Assembly (NCBI RefSeq): GCF_002295115.1
Contig: NZ_NSFV01000011.1
Location: 111,048 to 175,047, forward strand
Source: Mesorhizobium sp. WSM4311
Lineage (GTDB): Bacteria; Pseudomonadota; Alphaproteobacteria; Rhizobiales; Rhizobiaceae
Direction: 5' to 3'
Length of the DNA: 64,000 nucleotides
Made by a program: the position numbers and the translations under genes. The notes beneath the pieces were generated by a model. The model did not search any database. It worked only from the letters and a program-made list of their open reading frames with translations, and was not told where the DNA came from. This document shows, in pieces, positions 1-8,829 of the stretch; within the stretch, counting starts at the first letter, position 1; every line of letters starts with the position of its first letter.

Positions 1-1325
1 ACCACGGAAATAGCCCGTCTCAGACGGCCGCCGCTTTCGAAGAAGCGCAGGAGCATTAAGGAATCGCAGAGATAGGTCATGTCTACGGGGGCTGACATTT
101 GACCGATCACTCCATGATTGGCCAGCAGCAGGATCGTCACAACGCCTTTCTGATTGAGATATGTCAGGATCTCGTGCATCTGCAGCACAAGATGCTGTTC
201 CTCCGACATCGCATTGAGGTACCCGGTCAAGCTGTCGATGACGACGATCCGCGCATTTGACCGCTCGACAGCCGACTGGATGCGCGACGACAATTCACCG
301 GGCGACAATTCCGCCGGATCGATCTGTTCCAGCAGCAAACTGCCATTGTCGGCGAACGGGCCCAGATCCATGCCGAGGCCCGACGCGCGCGCCAGGAATA
401 TCCGCTTGGTTTCATCGAACAAAAGCACCAACACATGTTCGCCCCGCTTGAGAGCGGCATGGCAATAGCTGCACGCGATGGTTGACTTGCCGACACCAGA
501 AGGTCCCATCAGAAGCGTGCTGGTGCCGCGGTCAAGCCCGCCACCCAAGAGCGTGTCGACAGAACTGTTGCCGATGGCGGGCGTTCCAGGCTCGGCCAGC
601 TCATGCTCGGAGGCAACCAAGCGAGGAAATACCGTCACGCCGCCGGGTCGAATGACGAAGTCGTGGAAGCCGCCGCGAATTTGAACGCCGCGCATTTTGA
701 TGACGCGCAGCCGCCGCCGCTCTCCGCCATAGATTGGCGAAAGCTGTTCCATCCGGATGACGCCATGACTGATGGAATGCAGGTTGAGATCGTCATGTTC
801 GGCAGTGAGATCGTCAAGGAGAAGCACCGTTGCATTGTTGAGCAGGAAAAAGCTTTTCAACGCCAGGACCTGCCGTCGATAGCGTAACGATCCCTGTGAC
901 AAAAGACGTATTTCCGACAGGGAATCGAACACCACGCGATCCGGCTTTATGCGCTCGATCTCGGCAAGCGCGGACTGCACAGTTTCACCGAGTTCCAGAT
1001 CGGAGGAATGAACCAGAGTCTGTAACTGCGACGGATCGAGGCTCAGCTCCGGCGGGACCAGCTCGAGGATTTCGACACCTTCAAGAGAAAACCCATGCCG
1101 TTGCGCGACCGAGTGCAGTTCACGCTTGCTTTCGGACAGCGTTATGTAGAGGCATTTCTCGCCATCTGTCGCGCCTTTGATCAGAAACTGCAGACCAAGT
1201 GTGGTCTTTCCTGAACCAGGCCTGCCCTCTACAAGATGTGAACGGAATTTTGCATAGCCGCCTCGCAGGACGTAGTCGAGGCCTTCCACGCCAGATGATA
1301 TTGGTGAAGCGTCCTCTTGATCCAC
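1..1325 (-). CDS. KaiC-like two-domain ATPase, 3' end outside the window
   Basis: Partial gene, about 441 codons visible, reading off the left edge. It encodes a tandem RecA-fold ATPase of the KaiC family. The first P-loop reads GRPGSGKTT near residue 33 and the second reads GPSGVGKST near residue 273; each is followed by a plausible Walker B region (DRVVFDSLSE, ARIVVIDSLTGY). Proteobacterial KaiC homologues without KaiA or KaiB are usually signalling ATPases or kinases rather than clock components, and no kaiB was found here. I chose GTG 1325 because it is preceded by GGGGA; a stronger AAGGAGG lies about 24 bases upstream but has no in-frame start at proper distance. The gene is divergent from the PAP2 gene. 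Family call is firm; function is inferred. Confidence 0.9.
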   Translation of the reverse strand, partial: MDQEDASPISSGVEGLDYVLRGGYAKFRSHLVEGRPGSGKTTLGLQFLIKGATDGEKCLYITLSESKRELHSVAQRHGFSLEGVEILELVPPELSLDPSQLQTLVHSSDLELGETVQSALAEIERIKPDRVVFDSLSEIRLLSQGSLRYRRQVLALKSFFLLNNATVLLLDDLTAEHDDLNLHSISHGVIRMEQLSPIYGGERRRLRVIKMRGVQIRGGFHDFVIRPGGVTVFPRLVASEHELAEPGTPAIGNSSVDTLLGGGLDRGTSTLLMGPSGVGKSTIACSYCHAALKRGEHVLVLLFDETKRIFLARASGLGMDLGPFADNGSLLLEQIDPAELSPGELSSRIQSAVERSNARIVVIDSLTGYLNAMSEEQHLVLQMHEILTYLNQKGVVTILLLANHGVIGQMSAPVDMTYLCDSLMLLRFFESGGRLRRAISV

Positions 1326-1536
1326 GTTGTCCCCACACGCCTTTGGTGACCTCCTTAACGGATAGCATTTTCAATAGTTCCCTCTTGAAAAGAGAGGGTG
1401 ACGGCCCCTTTCCCACCCGTCATGTTGTCGGGGCTGTAGCGCAGTGCGGCTGCAAATTCTTACATTCTCAGCGCGGTGATGGCTGGGGAACCTCGTTCTC
1501 GCGAGCCCGTTATGCCTCACCAATGAGGTCCCACGC

Positions 1537-2286
1537 TTGAGAGAACCAATTCCAGACATCGAGCGCGGGCCCCTCGGGAATCACTGCCCTCCCACGCCGC
1601 CTCGGATCGGCAGTGCTTCCGCACAAGGCAAGAACAGGCTTATTGCGGGCATGCTAGTCGCCTGCCTCGTTCTCGGCTTTGGGCTGCTCGCCGAGGAAGT
1701 CCTGGAAGGCGACACAACCAAATTTGATCTGGCCATTATGTCGGCCCTTCGCGCAGCCGATCCCGCCTATCCGATCGGTCCGCCCTGGCTTCAGGAAGCG
1801 GCCAGGGATGTGACCTCACTCGGCAGCGTGGTGTTTCTTGGCTTCGTGTTGCTGGGAGCGGCTGTTTATCTGCTTCTGGTCCACAAGCGGGCTCTGGCCA
1901 TTTGGATGGCGGTGGCGGTGGGCGGCGGCGAACTGCTTGGCACGATCCTCAAGCTGAGCTTCAACCGGCCCAGGCCGGAGATCCCTCATGTCACGCGAGT
2001 ATTCACGGCAAGCTTCCCGAGTGGACATGCAATGCTTTCGGCGATCACGTTCCTGACCGTAGGGGCTCTCCTTTCACATGCAAGTCAGGATCTGCGCCTC
2101 AAAGTGTATTTCATGGCGCTCGCCTTGTTTCTGACGGTGGCCGTTGGCATAAGCCGGGTCTACCTCGCAGTCCACTATCCAACGGATGTATTGGCAGGGT
2201 GGTGCGTTGGCTCTGGCTGGGCGATCCTGTGTTGGATAGTCGCTTTGTGGTTTCAGGAAAGACCAAAGCGGGGACCAAAGACTTGA
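1537..2286 (+). CDS. PAP2-superfamily membrane phosphatase
   Basis: 249 residues with several hydrophobic segments. The three phosphatidic-acid-phosphatase signature motifs are present in order: KLSFNRPRP, FPSGHAM and SRVYLAVHYPTD, which supply the conserved Lys/Arg, the catalytic His pair and the Asp. The family dephosphorylates lipid phosphates or undecaprenyl pyrophosphate at the membrane. The TTG start at 1537 has GAGG about 8 bases upstream; an internal ATG at 1651 would remove a poorly hydrophobic leader, so the start is uncertain. The stop lies just before the lipid-kinase-like gene, so the two are probably co-transcribed; together they would interconvert lipid and lipid phosphate. Exact substrate cannot be read from sequence. 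Confidence 0.92.
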   Translation: MREPIPDIERGPLGNHCPPTPPRIGSASAQGKNRLIAGMLVACLVLGFGLLAEEVLEGDTTKFDLAIMSALRAADPAYPIGPPWLQEAARDVTSLGSVVFLGFVLLGAAVYLLLVHKRALAIWMAVAVGGGELLGTILKLSFNRPRPEIPHVTRVFTASFPSGHAMLSAITFLTVGALLSHASQDLRLKVYFMALALFLTVAVGISRVYLAVHYPTDVLAGWCVGSGWAILCWIVALWFQERPKRGPKT

Positions 2287-2291
2287 AGGTT

Positions 2292-3206
2292 ATGGCGCTC
2301 ATCAACAAGGGTGCCGGCGCTGCGGTGCGCAAGGGCGACATAGCGAGAGCCGTGCGGGATGCGTTCGCCGAACGTGGCGCCGAGGCGGATGTGCGATTGG
2401 TAGACGGGCGAGAGGTTGGAGAACTCGCTCGGCGTTTCGTTGCCGACAATAAGTCGACTTCCGATCATGGATCGAGATTGGTGGTGGGCGGTGGCGACGG
2501 CACTCTCGGCACCGCTGCCTCGGCGCTGGCGGGGACGAATCTGGTTCTCGGTGTTCTTCCGCTCGGCACATTGAACCACTTTGCCAAGGATTTGGGTGTG
2601 CCGCTCGATCTGACGGCGGCGATCGATACAATCGCGACAGGCACGCCTGTCGCAGTCGATGTCGCCGAGGTCAACGGCCGCGTGTTTCTCAACAATTCAT
2701 CGATCGGGATCTATCCGTTCTTTGTGGCAAAGCGCTCAGCCGAGCAGCGGCACCGCGGATTTTGCAAGCTTGCCGCCATCGGCCCCGCCCTCATGAGAAC
2801 GGTGAGATTCGCCACGTGGCAGGCTGTCCACGTTTCTGCCCAGGGCGCTCGCGAAAGACTGCGGACTCCTTGCGTGTTTGTTGGCAACAATTTCTACGAC
2901 GTCGCCAATCTTGGCCACCGCCGCAGCCTCTCGTCAAAAGAACTATGCATTTATGTCGTCAAGCAACAGTCCTGGTTTGGGCTGGCATTGCTTCCGTTCA
3001 AAATCGCATTCGGCATGATAGATTCGACCCGAGATCTGGAAACCTATCGGGCTACTTCACTTCAAATCACATCGCATCGCCGCGCCATGCTGGTTTCTCT
3101 GGACGGCGAAGCCGTCCGTATGGACATGCCCCTGAATTTTCGGATTCGACCGGCGGCCTTGCAGGTCCTTGCGCCTGACCAAAACGACAAAGACGAGTGG
3201 CCATAA
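2292..3206 (+). CDS. diacylglycerol kinase-family lipid kinase
   Basis: 304 residues from ATG 2292. The DAGK catalytic-domain hallmark GGGDGTLG is near residue 63, followed by LPLGTLNHFAKDLG; both match the nucleotide-binding signature of bacterial DgkB/YegS-type lipid kinases, which phosphorylate diacylglycerol or related lipids with ATP. A short C-terminal beta domain with DGEAVRMD ends the protein as in the family. The start follows the PAP2 stop by a few bases; an in-frame TTG at 2283 is an alternative because the GAAGG ahead of 2292 is only 2-3 bases away. The reading frame stays open far upstream, overlapping PAP2 in another frame, but that stretch lacks family similarity. The predicted reaction is opposite to that of the upstream phosphatase. 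Confidence 0.9.
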   Translation: MALINKGAGAAVRKGDIARAVRDAFAERGAEADVRLVDGREVGELARRFVADNKSTSDHGSRLVVGGGDGTLGTAASALAGTNLVLGVLPLGTLNHFAKDLGVPLDLTAAIDTIATGTPVAVDVAEVNGRVFLNNSSIGIYPFFVAKRSAEQRHRGFCKLAAIGPALMRTVRFATWQAVHVSAQGARERLRTPCVFVGNNFYDVANLGHRRSLSSKELCIYVVKQQSWFGLALLPFKIAFGMIDSTRDLETYRATSLQITSHRRAMLVSLDGEAVRMDMPLNFRIRPAALQVLAPDQNDKDEWP

Positions 3207-3225
3207 CTGAAAGCGGAGAAATTCA

Positions 3226-4035
3226 GTGAAGACACTCGTCCACCTTTCGGATTTGCACTTCGGAAAAACAGAGAGCCAGCTCGTGGAAGCGATCGCGGCT
3301 GAGGTTCGTGCCGTCGATTTTGATTTGCTCGTCGTGTCGGGAGATCTGACGCAGCGCGCCCGGAAAGACGAATTCCTGCAGGCGCGGGCTTGCCTTGACT
3401 CTCTTCCCGGCCCCCGCATCGTGGTGCCCGGCAATCACGACGTGCCGCTCTGGAATGTCTTTGCGCGTGCCGTGACACCTCTGGCACGTTACAGGCGCTA
3501 CATCGAGGCGGACACGGACCCATTCTACGCCGATAGCGAAGTCGCTGTCGTCGGGATCAACACGGCACGATCCCTGACAATCAAGGACGGCAGGATCAAC
3601 GTCCGCCAGCTAGAGGCGGCGAGGGACAAGTTCGCAAATATGTCCAATAACGTTACCCGGATAGTGGTGACGCACCATCCTTTCGAAGGACTGGACCTGG
3701 AAAACGACGACGGAATCGTTGGCCGCGCGGATCTGGCAATGGATGCCTTCTCGCGCAGCGGCGTAGACGTCATATTGTCTGGCCACCAGCATCTTCATCG
3801 CGCCGGTTCGAGCGCACGGCGCTACCTAATCGACGGCTATGCGGCACTGCTTATTCAAGCGGGGACGGCGGTTTCGTCCCGGGTACGCCATGCTGCAAAT
3901 TCGTTTAACATCATTCGCGTCGAGCATCCGAGGATCTCCGTCGAATGCCGGGCATGGCAGTCTTCGCGTTCCGGGTTCGAAACCTCGGCCAGCTATTCCT
4001 TTCGGCAAGGTCCAGGCGGGTGGGAACCTGCTTGA
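3226..4035 (+). CDS. calcineurin-like metallophosphoesterase
   Basis: 269 residues. Metal-binding motifs of the family occur in order: HLSDLHFG at the N-terminus, VVSGDLTQ, VPGNHD, THHPFEG and GHQHLHRAG, giving the dinuclear-metal site. Enzymes of this group hydrolyse phosphomonoesters or diesters such as cyclic nucleotides, UDP-lipid intermediates or glycerophosphodiesters. GTG 3226 is the start, with GGAGA about 8 bases upstream. It is separated from the lipid kinase gene by 19 bases and is likely the third gene of the same operon. The neighbours suggest a lipid-derived or head-group phosphoester as substrate, but this is inference. Confidence 0.92.
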   Translation: MKTLVHLSDLHFGKTESQLVEAIAAEVRAVDFDLLVVSGDLTQRARKDEFLQARACLDSLPGPRIVVPGNHDVPLWNVFARAVTPLARYRRYIEADTDPFYADSEVAVVGINTARSLTIKDGRINVRQLEAARDKFANMSNNVTRIVVTHHPFEGLDLENDDGIVGRADLAMDAFSRSGVDVILSGHQHLHRAGSSARRYLIDGYAALLIQAGTAVSSRVRHAANSFNIIRVEHPRISVECRAWQSSRSGFETSASYSFRQGPGGWEPA

Positions 4036-4081
4036 ATGGCGGCTGGGGGAGAGCGCCAACATTTCCAGAATCGACATACCG

Positions 4082-5482
4082 CTAAAGCTGAGATTCGATG
4101 GGTAGGTACCTGACCAGGGCGGCCAGGATACGGCGGGACCATGCTGCCTCGGGTTCGCGAGTATAGGTTTGAGGTCTGCCTTCATCGCTGCCATGCCAGC
4201 GCAGAACCTCGTTCTTCAGTTCGAGCCGGTAGCTTGCTTCCGGCGCTATCTCGGATTTGAACCGGTGCCGGAGTTCCGCGACCAACTTCTCGTCTTCAAA
4301 AAGCACTCCCATTTCCGAATTCAACGATACGGACCGCGGATCGAAGTTGAAGGATCCCACGAAACCGATCCTGTTATCGACGCTGAACGCTTTTGTGTGC
4401 AGGCTGGCACCCTTTGATCCAAATACAGAAATCTTGGGCTGCCTACTAAAGGGCTGAAGCTCGAAGAGCTGTACGCCCTTTCTGAGCAAGCGCTTGCGAT
4501 AGTTGGCGTAGGCCCCGTGAGCGGCAGCGACATCGGTCGCGGCCAAGGAGTTGGTCAAAACAGCGACCTGCACCCCGTCGTCCACGAGGTCGCCGAGGAT
4601 TTTTGAACCCTTCTTGCCGGGGATGAAATATGGCGACACGATTTCCACACGCTTGCGCGCCGACTGTATGATTGGGAGCAACTCCTTCATCAGCCAACCA
4701 CGCGGTCTCCAGCCTCGCACCTTTTCCGGAGGGTCAGAGATCACGCGCGCGCCCTCGACCCAATGAACGTCGCTGCTGGCCGCTATGAACCCGGCGATGG
4801 AGCCCTTGTCTCCGATACCGCTCAGGAGCGTCGACTCGGTTTCCTCCTCGCTTCCTTCGAAATAAGGGGAATACGAACCCGGCGCGGTTGCACCGAGTTC
4901 ACCTATTGGCTTGGCGTCCTGGCATGCCCAGAAAGTCTGGAAGATCTGTGTGGTTTGCTGGACGGCAGGACCGAGGAGCAGCATGTCGAGGTCACGAAAA
5001 TTCGTCTCCGCCGCGTCAAAATAGGCATCGCCGATATTACGTCCACCGACGATGGCGATGTTGTCGTCGGCGATCCACGCCTTGTTGTGCATCCGCCTGG
5101 TCAATGCAAAAATCCGCAAGAGGACTTCCGCGCCTCGCATTACGCCGCGTGCTCTGATGCCGCTCGGGTTGAACAATTTGAGTTCGATGTTTGGATGGTT
5201 GCTCAGCGCCAAATAAGCTGCATCGCTCTTGCGCGGATTGACGTCGTCGAGCAGCATTCTGACGCGTACGCCCCGCTGCGCGGCGCGGACAACTTCCTGT
5301 AGAAGCAAGCGCCCAGTAAGGTCGTCATGCCAGAGATAATACATGAGATCGAGAGTGCGAGCCGCACTCCTTGCCGCTAAGACACGCGCGGCGAACGCAT
5401 CGTAATTGTCAGAGATCATAAGCAGGCCACTCTTACCCGCTTTGATTCTGTCGGCCGTTGTTGGCGTAACCGAGACGTTCAT
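4082..5482 (-). CDS. phospholipase D-family protein (cardiolipin synthase-like)
   Basis: 466 residues from ATG 5482. Two HKD motifs are intact: MHNKAWIADDNIAIVGGRN in the N-terminal half and LHTKAFSVDNRIGFVGSFN in the C-terminal half, each followed by the expected Gly/Asn turn. The layout is that of bacterial PLD-like phosphatidyltransferases, including cardiolipin synthases. A GTG at 5578 would add 32 residues; neither start has a convincing ribosome-binding site. The gene converges on the phosphoesterase, with 46 bases between the stops, and completes a local set of lipid-phosphate enzymes. A decayed second copy of its middle part lies at 28375-28535. Transferase versus hydrolase activity cannot be decided from the motifs alone. 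Confidence 0.92.
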   Translation of the reverse strand: MNVSVTPTTADRIKAGKSGLLMISDNYDAFAARVLAARSAARTLDLMYYLWHDDLTGRLLLQEVVRAAQRGVRVRMLLDDVNPRKSDAAYLALSNHPNIELKLFNPSGIRARGVMRGAEVLLRIFALTRRMHNKAWIADDNIAIVGGRNIGDAYFDAAETNFRDLDMLLLGPAVQQTTQIFQTFWACQDAKPIGELGATAPGSYSPYFEGSEEETESTLLSGIGDKGSIAGFIAASSDVHWVEGARVISDPPEKVRGWRPRGWLMKELLPIIQSARKRVEIVSPYFIPGKKGSKILGDLVDDGVQVAVLTNSLAATDVAAAHGAYANYRKRLLRKGVQLFELQPFSRQPKISVFGSKGASLHTKAFSVDNRIGFVGSFNFDPRSVSLNSEMGVLFEDEKLVAELRHRFKSEIAPEASYRLELKNEVLRWHGSDEGRPQTYTREPEAAWSRRILAALVRYLPIESQL

Positions 5483-5638
5483 GGATTGACCAAATTCGGA
5501 GGAAAACGAGGCGCTGTTTAATGAGACTAAGAACCCGCGAGCCCTGATCTGGTTGCAGGGGGCCCTTTGAGCCTGCACGAAAGGTCGAATGCAGCTATAC
5601 TAGCACTAGCGTATAGCCAGCCGGCGTCCCGTCGTTTA

Positions 5639-5669
5639 GGCCCGGCGTCCTACTGGTAGGCGCCGGGCC
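5639..5669. other. strong GC-rich hairpin upstream of the PLD gene
   Basis: Arms GGCCCGGCG-T-CCTAC and GTAGG-CGCCGGGCC pair over 14 bp with one bulged T and a 2-base loop. No T-run follows on either strand, so a classic rho-independent terminator is not supported. It lies just upstream of the phospholipase D-family gene and could be an upstream-gene terminator, a protein-binding site or part of an RNA. Confidence 0.5.
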
Positions 5670-6019
5670 GCATTGCCGGTGAAAGCGTTACTCAGGGACC
5701 GCACCTGCCCTTGCGGTGGCCCGGGCGCATGTTTGCCTACCCAAGTCGCCCGTTCCATCCGATGAACGGAGCATCATTGCCCGTGGTCTCGCCGGTTGGC
5801 GACATGAGCTTCTATGGTCTTGCGTAGGGCATCCGCCGGCATCAGAAAACGCTCGATCTCTGGCCATTGGGTGTCTCCGTTTTGAGGGCTCCCGCAACTG
5901 CGCGGATTATGTCCTTCGCTTGCCTGCCATCAGCTCCAGGTTGTGAAGCGGATTTACAGATAATTGAGCATGTTTGGCGCATCATGATCAGCGGAAATGC
6001 AAGTAGCTCGTACATGGCC
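5670..6019. other. no convincing gene
   Basis: Short reading frames occur on both strands but none has a family-like composition together with a ribosome-binding site. A small RNA ending at the terminator that follows is possible but unsupported. Confidence 0.4.
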
Positions 6020-6055
6020 AAGGCCTCGGCGCTCCACGCTTCGCCGGGGCCTTTT
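6020..6055 (+). terminator. rho-independent terminator candidate
   Basis: AAGGCCTCGGCG and CGCCGGGGCCTT form a 12-bp stem (one G-U pair in RNA) with a 10-base loop, followed by CTTTTG on the plus strand. No plus-strand gene was recognised upstream, so it may end a small RNA. It lies about 45 bases beyond the 3' end of the minus-strand gene at 6101-6292. Confidence 0.55.
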
Positions 6056-6100
6056 GCGCGCTTATGCCATGCTGCCAGGCGCCCTGACCTGGCACCTTGC

Positions 6101-6292
6101 TTAGGCCTTTGTCCTCCTGGACCGGCCCGGGGCGAGGAAGCCATCCCTTATCAGGTCCAACGCGTCGAGCGCGTCTTCATCCAACAAGTTTGTCAAGGGC
6201 ACTCCACCCACGCGCACAACCTTGTTGTTGTCTATGTCGTAGACCTCCCAGAGCCCATCACTGACCCTTCGGATTGCGTGCCGCCTCTCCAT
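6101..6292 (-). CDS. small conserved-looking hypothetical protein
   Basis: 63 residues beginning MERRHAIRRVSDGLWEVYD. The composition is that of a folded acidic/basic cytoplasmic protein, with a beta-rich start and a Leu/Asp-rich middle (LLDEDALDALDLIRDG). There is no signal peptide or membrane segment and no named family was recognised. The ribosome-binding site is weak (AGAGA). A terminator-like hairpin sits about 45 bases downstream, which fits an independent transcript. Confidence 0.5.
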   Translation of the reverse strand: MERRHAIRRVSDGLWEVYDIDNNKVVRVGGVPLTNLLDEDALDALDLIRDGFLAPGRSRRTKA

Positions 6293-6837
6293 AAGGAGTC
6301 TCTAATAAGCGAGTCGCCGAAGCGCCAGCAAGAAAACTCGATCCAAAGAGTTAACGGTGGAAAACCATGCTCGCTTTAGGCCTGACCGAAGCCCGCCCCG
6401 GACAGTTTTGCCCCCATCCGAGGCGGGCTGGTTGGAAGCTGATGGAGACAGCCTCCTCGCCTTGGCCCACGGGGATCAAAACCAAGGCAAATTCAGAACT
6501 TCAGTTGGCGAAGAATGTTCCGTTGGAGGCATGCGCTGCCGCCACACAGTTCGATAGCGGGATTTGCGCCACAGCGGTGCGGCATAACCTGTCAGAAAGC
6601 GGCTGTTTGGAGCCCGGAAAGCGCACTGATCGAAGATGCAACCCTGAGACTGCACAAGGCGTTGAGACATTTCCTTGAAGGAATGCACGCCCGCGCCTCC
6701 AGAAAATCGGCCCCAGCCCGCTTGGGGTCCCGGCGATCTCAATTCGGTGCTAGGTTACCGACCGCATCAGCGCGGTGAACAACACTATTGCAACCTAATG
6801 AACGTGGAAGCCTGTCTGAACAAGCCCGCCGTCGAAA
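6293..6837. other. no convincing gene
   Basis: Several short frames overlap on both strands without family-like sequence or clear start signals. Nothing else was recognised. Confidence 0.4.
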
Positions 6838-6948
6838 TCACATTCCGGCCAAGGCGAAAACCGCTATCAGTGAGGTGATGGCGACGGAAATGGGCACGGC
6901 CAGGAGCAAGCCAGCTTCAATGAACCGATTTTCTTTCTCGTTGAACAT
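6838..6948 (-). CDS. small single-pass membrane protein
   Basis: 36 residues: a charged start (MFNEKENRFIEAG) followed by one hydrophobic helix of about 20 residues ending at the C-terminus. ATG 6948 has GGAAGA about 4-5 bases upstream. A longer frame opens at 7077, but the added residues look non-coding and have no ribosome-binding site. No family was recognised; the shape fits the numerous tiny inner-membrane proteins of rhizobia. Confidence 0.45.
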   Translation of the reverse strand: MFNEKENRFIEAGLLLAVPISVAITSLIAVFALAGM

Positions 6949-7069
6949 CCAATCTTCCGGCGCCAAGCTGAAGTCCACGGGTTCGCTCGCCCCCGGGGAG
7001 ACGAGCGAACCCTTATCAGCGCAGGAAGGGACATAACTGCGCCGATTCGGAAAGTCGCGATGGTTGACT

Positions 7070-7141
7070 TCAGCCAAGAGATATTCCGATCACGAGGGAG
7101 ATAATGGCCAACAGAACGCGCTTGACCAACGCTCCTATCAA
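7070..7141 (-). CDS. possible 23-residue hydrophobic peptide
   Basis: TTG 7141 is preceded by AAGGA at 8 bases and opens a frame that encodes a short start with Lys-Arg (MIGALVKRV) followed by a fully hydrophobic stretch, then TGA. It is one membrane span long and precedes the 36-residue membrane-protein gene on the same strand. Because of the TTG start and tiny size this is only a candidate. Confidence 0.3.
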   Translation of the reverse strand: MIGALVKRVLLAIISLVIGISLG

Positions 7142-7351
7142 TAGATTTTTCCTTCGGTTCCGGCTCACAACTTCCGCAAAAGGGGACCGTTCCAAGCCGC
7201 ACCGTCTGCAAGACCATTGCCGAACGTGGCCAGACATATGTCCAACCGGACCCCAGACCGAAGTCCACCAAGGGGAACGATTGCGTCAGCGCCAAGTTGG
7301 CTATTGAGCTTCGACACCACCAGTCGGAGCCACTCTCACGAGGAGCCCAAT

Positions 7352-7651
7352 ATGAAATTGCATCTGTCTGCTGCAGCCGCGGCATTTCTTCTGCTCACAG
7401 GCGTCGGCGTCGCGGCGGCCGAGGATATCATCATTCAGCCCGAGCAGGACACGGTGATCCGCGAATATGTGAAGAAGCAGCCGCTCGCGTCGGTAAAGGT
7501 CCCCGGAGTGGAACTCAATATCGGCACGGCTCTACCCGATACAGTCGAGCTTCGCGAAGTCCCCAACGTCAAATATCGTTATGTCGTGATCGACAACCGG
7601 ACTGTTCTGGTCGATCCAGGCACCCACAAGATCGTCAAGGTCTACGACTGA
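7352..7651 (+). CDS. DUF1236 secreted protein
   Basis: 99 residues. Residues 1-22 form a typical Sec signal peptide ending at VAAAED. The rest matches the DUF1236 pattern: an N-terminal VIREYVKKQP segment, a central V.LNIGTALPDTVEL and the closing YVVIDNRTVLVDP with KIVKVYD. Proteins of this family are periplasmic, small and of unknown function, often in multiple copies in Mesorhizobium and Bradyrhizobium. ATG 7352 has GGAG 8 bases upstream and is preferred to the longer in-frame alternative at 7217, which would bury the signal peptide. A hairpin lies just downstream. Confidence 0.85.
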   Translation: MKLHLSAAAAAFLLLTGVGVAAAEDIIIQPEQDTVIREYVKKQPLASVKVPGVELNIGTALPDTVELREVPNVKYRYVVIDNRTVLVDPGTHKIVKVYD

Positions 7652-7663
7652 CCTTCCTGGCTC

Positions 7664-7691
7664 AAGCCCGTCGTCTCGTGGCGGCGGGCTT
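7664..7691 (+). terminator. hairpin after the DUF1236 gene
   Basis: AAGCCCGTCG and CGGCGGGCTT pair over 10 bp (one G-U) around an 8-base loop, 12 bases after the stop. No T-run follows, so termination efficiency is uncertain. Confidence 0.5.
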
Positions 7692-7855
7692 CAAAATGCA
7701 AGATCTCGCAAAATCCCATGCTCTGAAAGCGCGCGTTGCGAACCGTAGGCAGAGCACGACGATGTTCACCAGCTTGCCGCTAGCTCATTCCTGCCACTGT
7801 CATAAAGCGGTCCAGCCGCCCGCTTTTATAGCTTCGCTTGCAACGAGGAAACACC

Positions 7856-8059
7856 ATGGCTTCGACAGCAGCGTTAATCTGGTACCTGGTAATAGCCGGT
7901 CCGCAGGGTGGCATGGCAATCTTGCCTGGCAGTTTCGACAAGCGTGAACAATGCATGGCGGCCATCGCCGAATACCAGAGGCAGCCGACGCCGTCGGGCT
8001 GGACCTTGCAGTGCATCCCCAGCGCTTCACCATTTACCAACAACGGATCCGCGGAATAG
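7856..8059 (+). CDS. small hypothetical protein, probably exported
   Basis: 67 residues. The hydrophobic N-terminus (ASTAALIWYLVIAG) resembles a signal or anchor segment, and the rest carries two cysteines (EQCMAAI and LQCIPS) that could form one disulphide bridge. ATG 7856 is well placed behind GAGGAA. This layout is common among short rhizobial periplasmic proteins of unknown function. It stands alone between the DUF1236 gene and another small gene on the same strand. Confidence 0.6.
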   Translation: MASTAALIWYLVIAGPQGGMAILPGSFDKREQCMAAIAEYQRQPTPSGWTLQCIPSASPFTNNGSAE

Positions 8060-8217
8060 CGCCAGGTGGTCAAGGTCGGGCAGTGCTTTCTCAGACTGAG
8101 GCAGCGATCGATGATCCGGGTAACGGCTCGAACCACATTGCGGAGACGAATTGGTGACGGAATCGCCAGCGGAACCAATGGCCAGCGACCAAGTTTTTGC
8201 TGCCAAGGAGACTATTC

Positions 8218-8364
8218 ATGCTCAAATTGTTGATCCAGATCGGCATCGTATATGCAGCGTTCAGGATTGGTGAAAGCGTCGGGCGTCTCGATAGCGGTCC
8301 TCGCCGTTGGCCGCGCGGTCAAATCACCGCTGGGGGAACTAGACGCAGGGCTGGGGCACGCTGA
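8218..8364 (+). CDS. small membrane-anchored hypothetical protein
   Basis: 48 residues starting MLKLLIQIGIVYAAFRIGES, with AAGGAG 7 bases before ATG 8218. The first 18 residues could form one membrane helix; the tail is Arg/Gly-rich and may be an artefact of read-through past a degenerated end. No family recognised. The strong ribosome-binding site is the main support. Confidence 0.45.
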   Translation: MLKLLIQIGIVYAAFRIGESVGRLDSGPRRWPRGQITAGGTRRRAGAR

Positions 8365-8829
8365 TTTCGCAACACGTTCTCCGCGTTCGAGTGGGTGGAG
8401 GTCCAGGAATGGCTTTGATTATTGGTATCGCGTTGCTTTGGGGGTTCTGTTCTCCGTGCTTTTCGTTACTCATGCCGCGCCTGAGGCTACGCCGGTGCCT
8501 GCACGATCAAGGGTCCCGATAGGTCTGCTTGGCGCCTTCGTGAGGCCGCCGATTTTGGATGAATGTCGGCGATGTGTCGCATCGCCAAATAGGCTGGCAG
8601 TTTCGAGCGGTTTTTGCGCCAGTCGAAACCATGGACAGGTTTTCGGCTGGCTTGCCAGCTCGCAGGGGCAACGGAACAGCTACGCCGTTCAAGGCGTTGA
8701 GAGGTTCAAGCCCGGGCATGAGGAAGCGCATTGCGGAAGCGTTCGACGGCAACCCACAGCGGTCAAGGGAAGCATTGGCCGCACATTGGAGCGTAGTCGA
8801 ATGTGGTGGACAGCGATGGGGTTAGCCCT
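8365..8829. other. no convincing gene
   Basis: Open frames exist, but their composition is not protein-like and no start signal stands out. The last part should contain the promoter of the BrkB-family gene. Confidence 0.4.

Noticed and set aside
1902..2291. Upstream extension of the lipid-kinase frame by 130 codons
   Set aside because: It overlaps the well-supported PAP2 gene in another frame and lacks any DAGK-family similarity.
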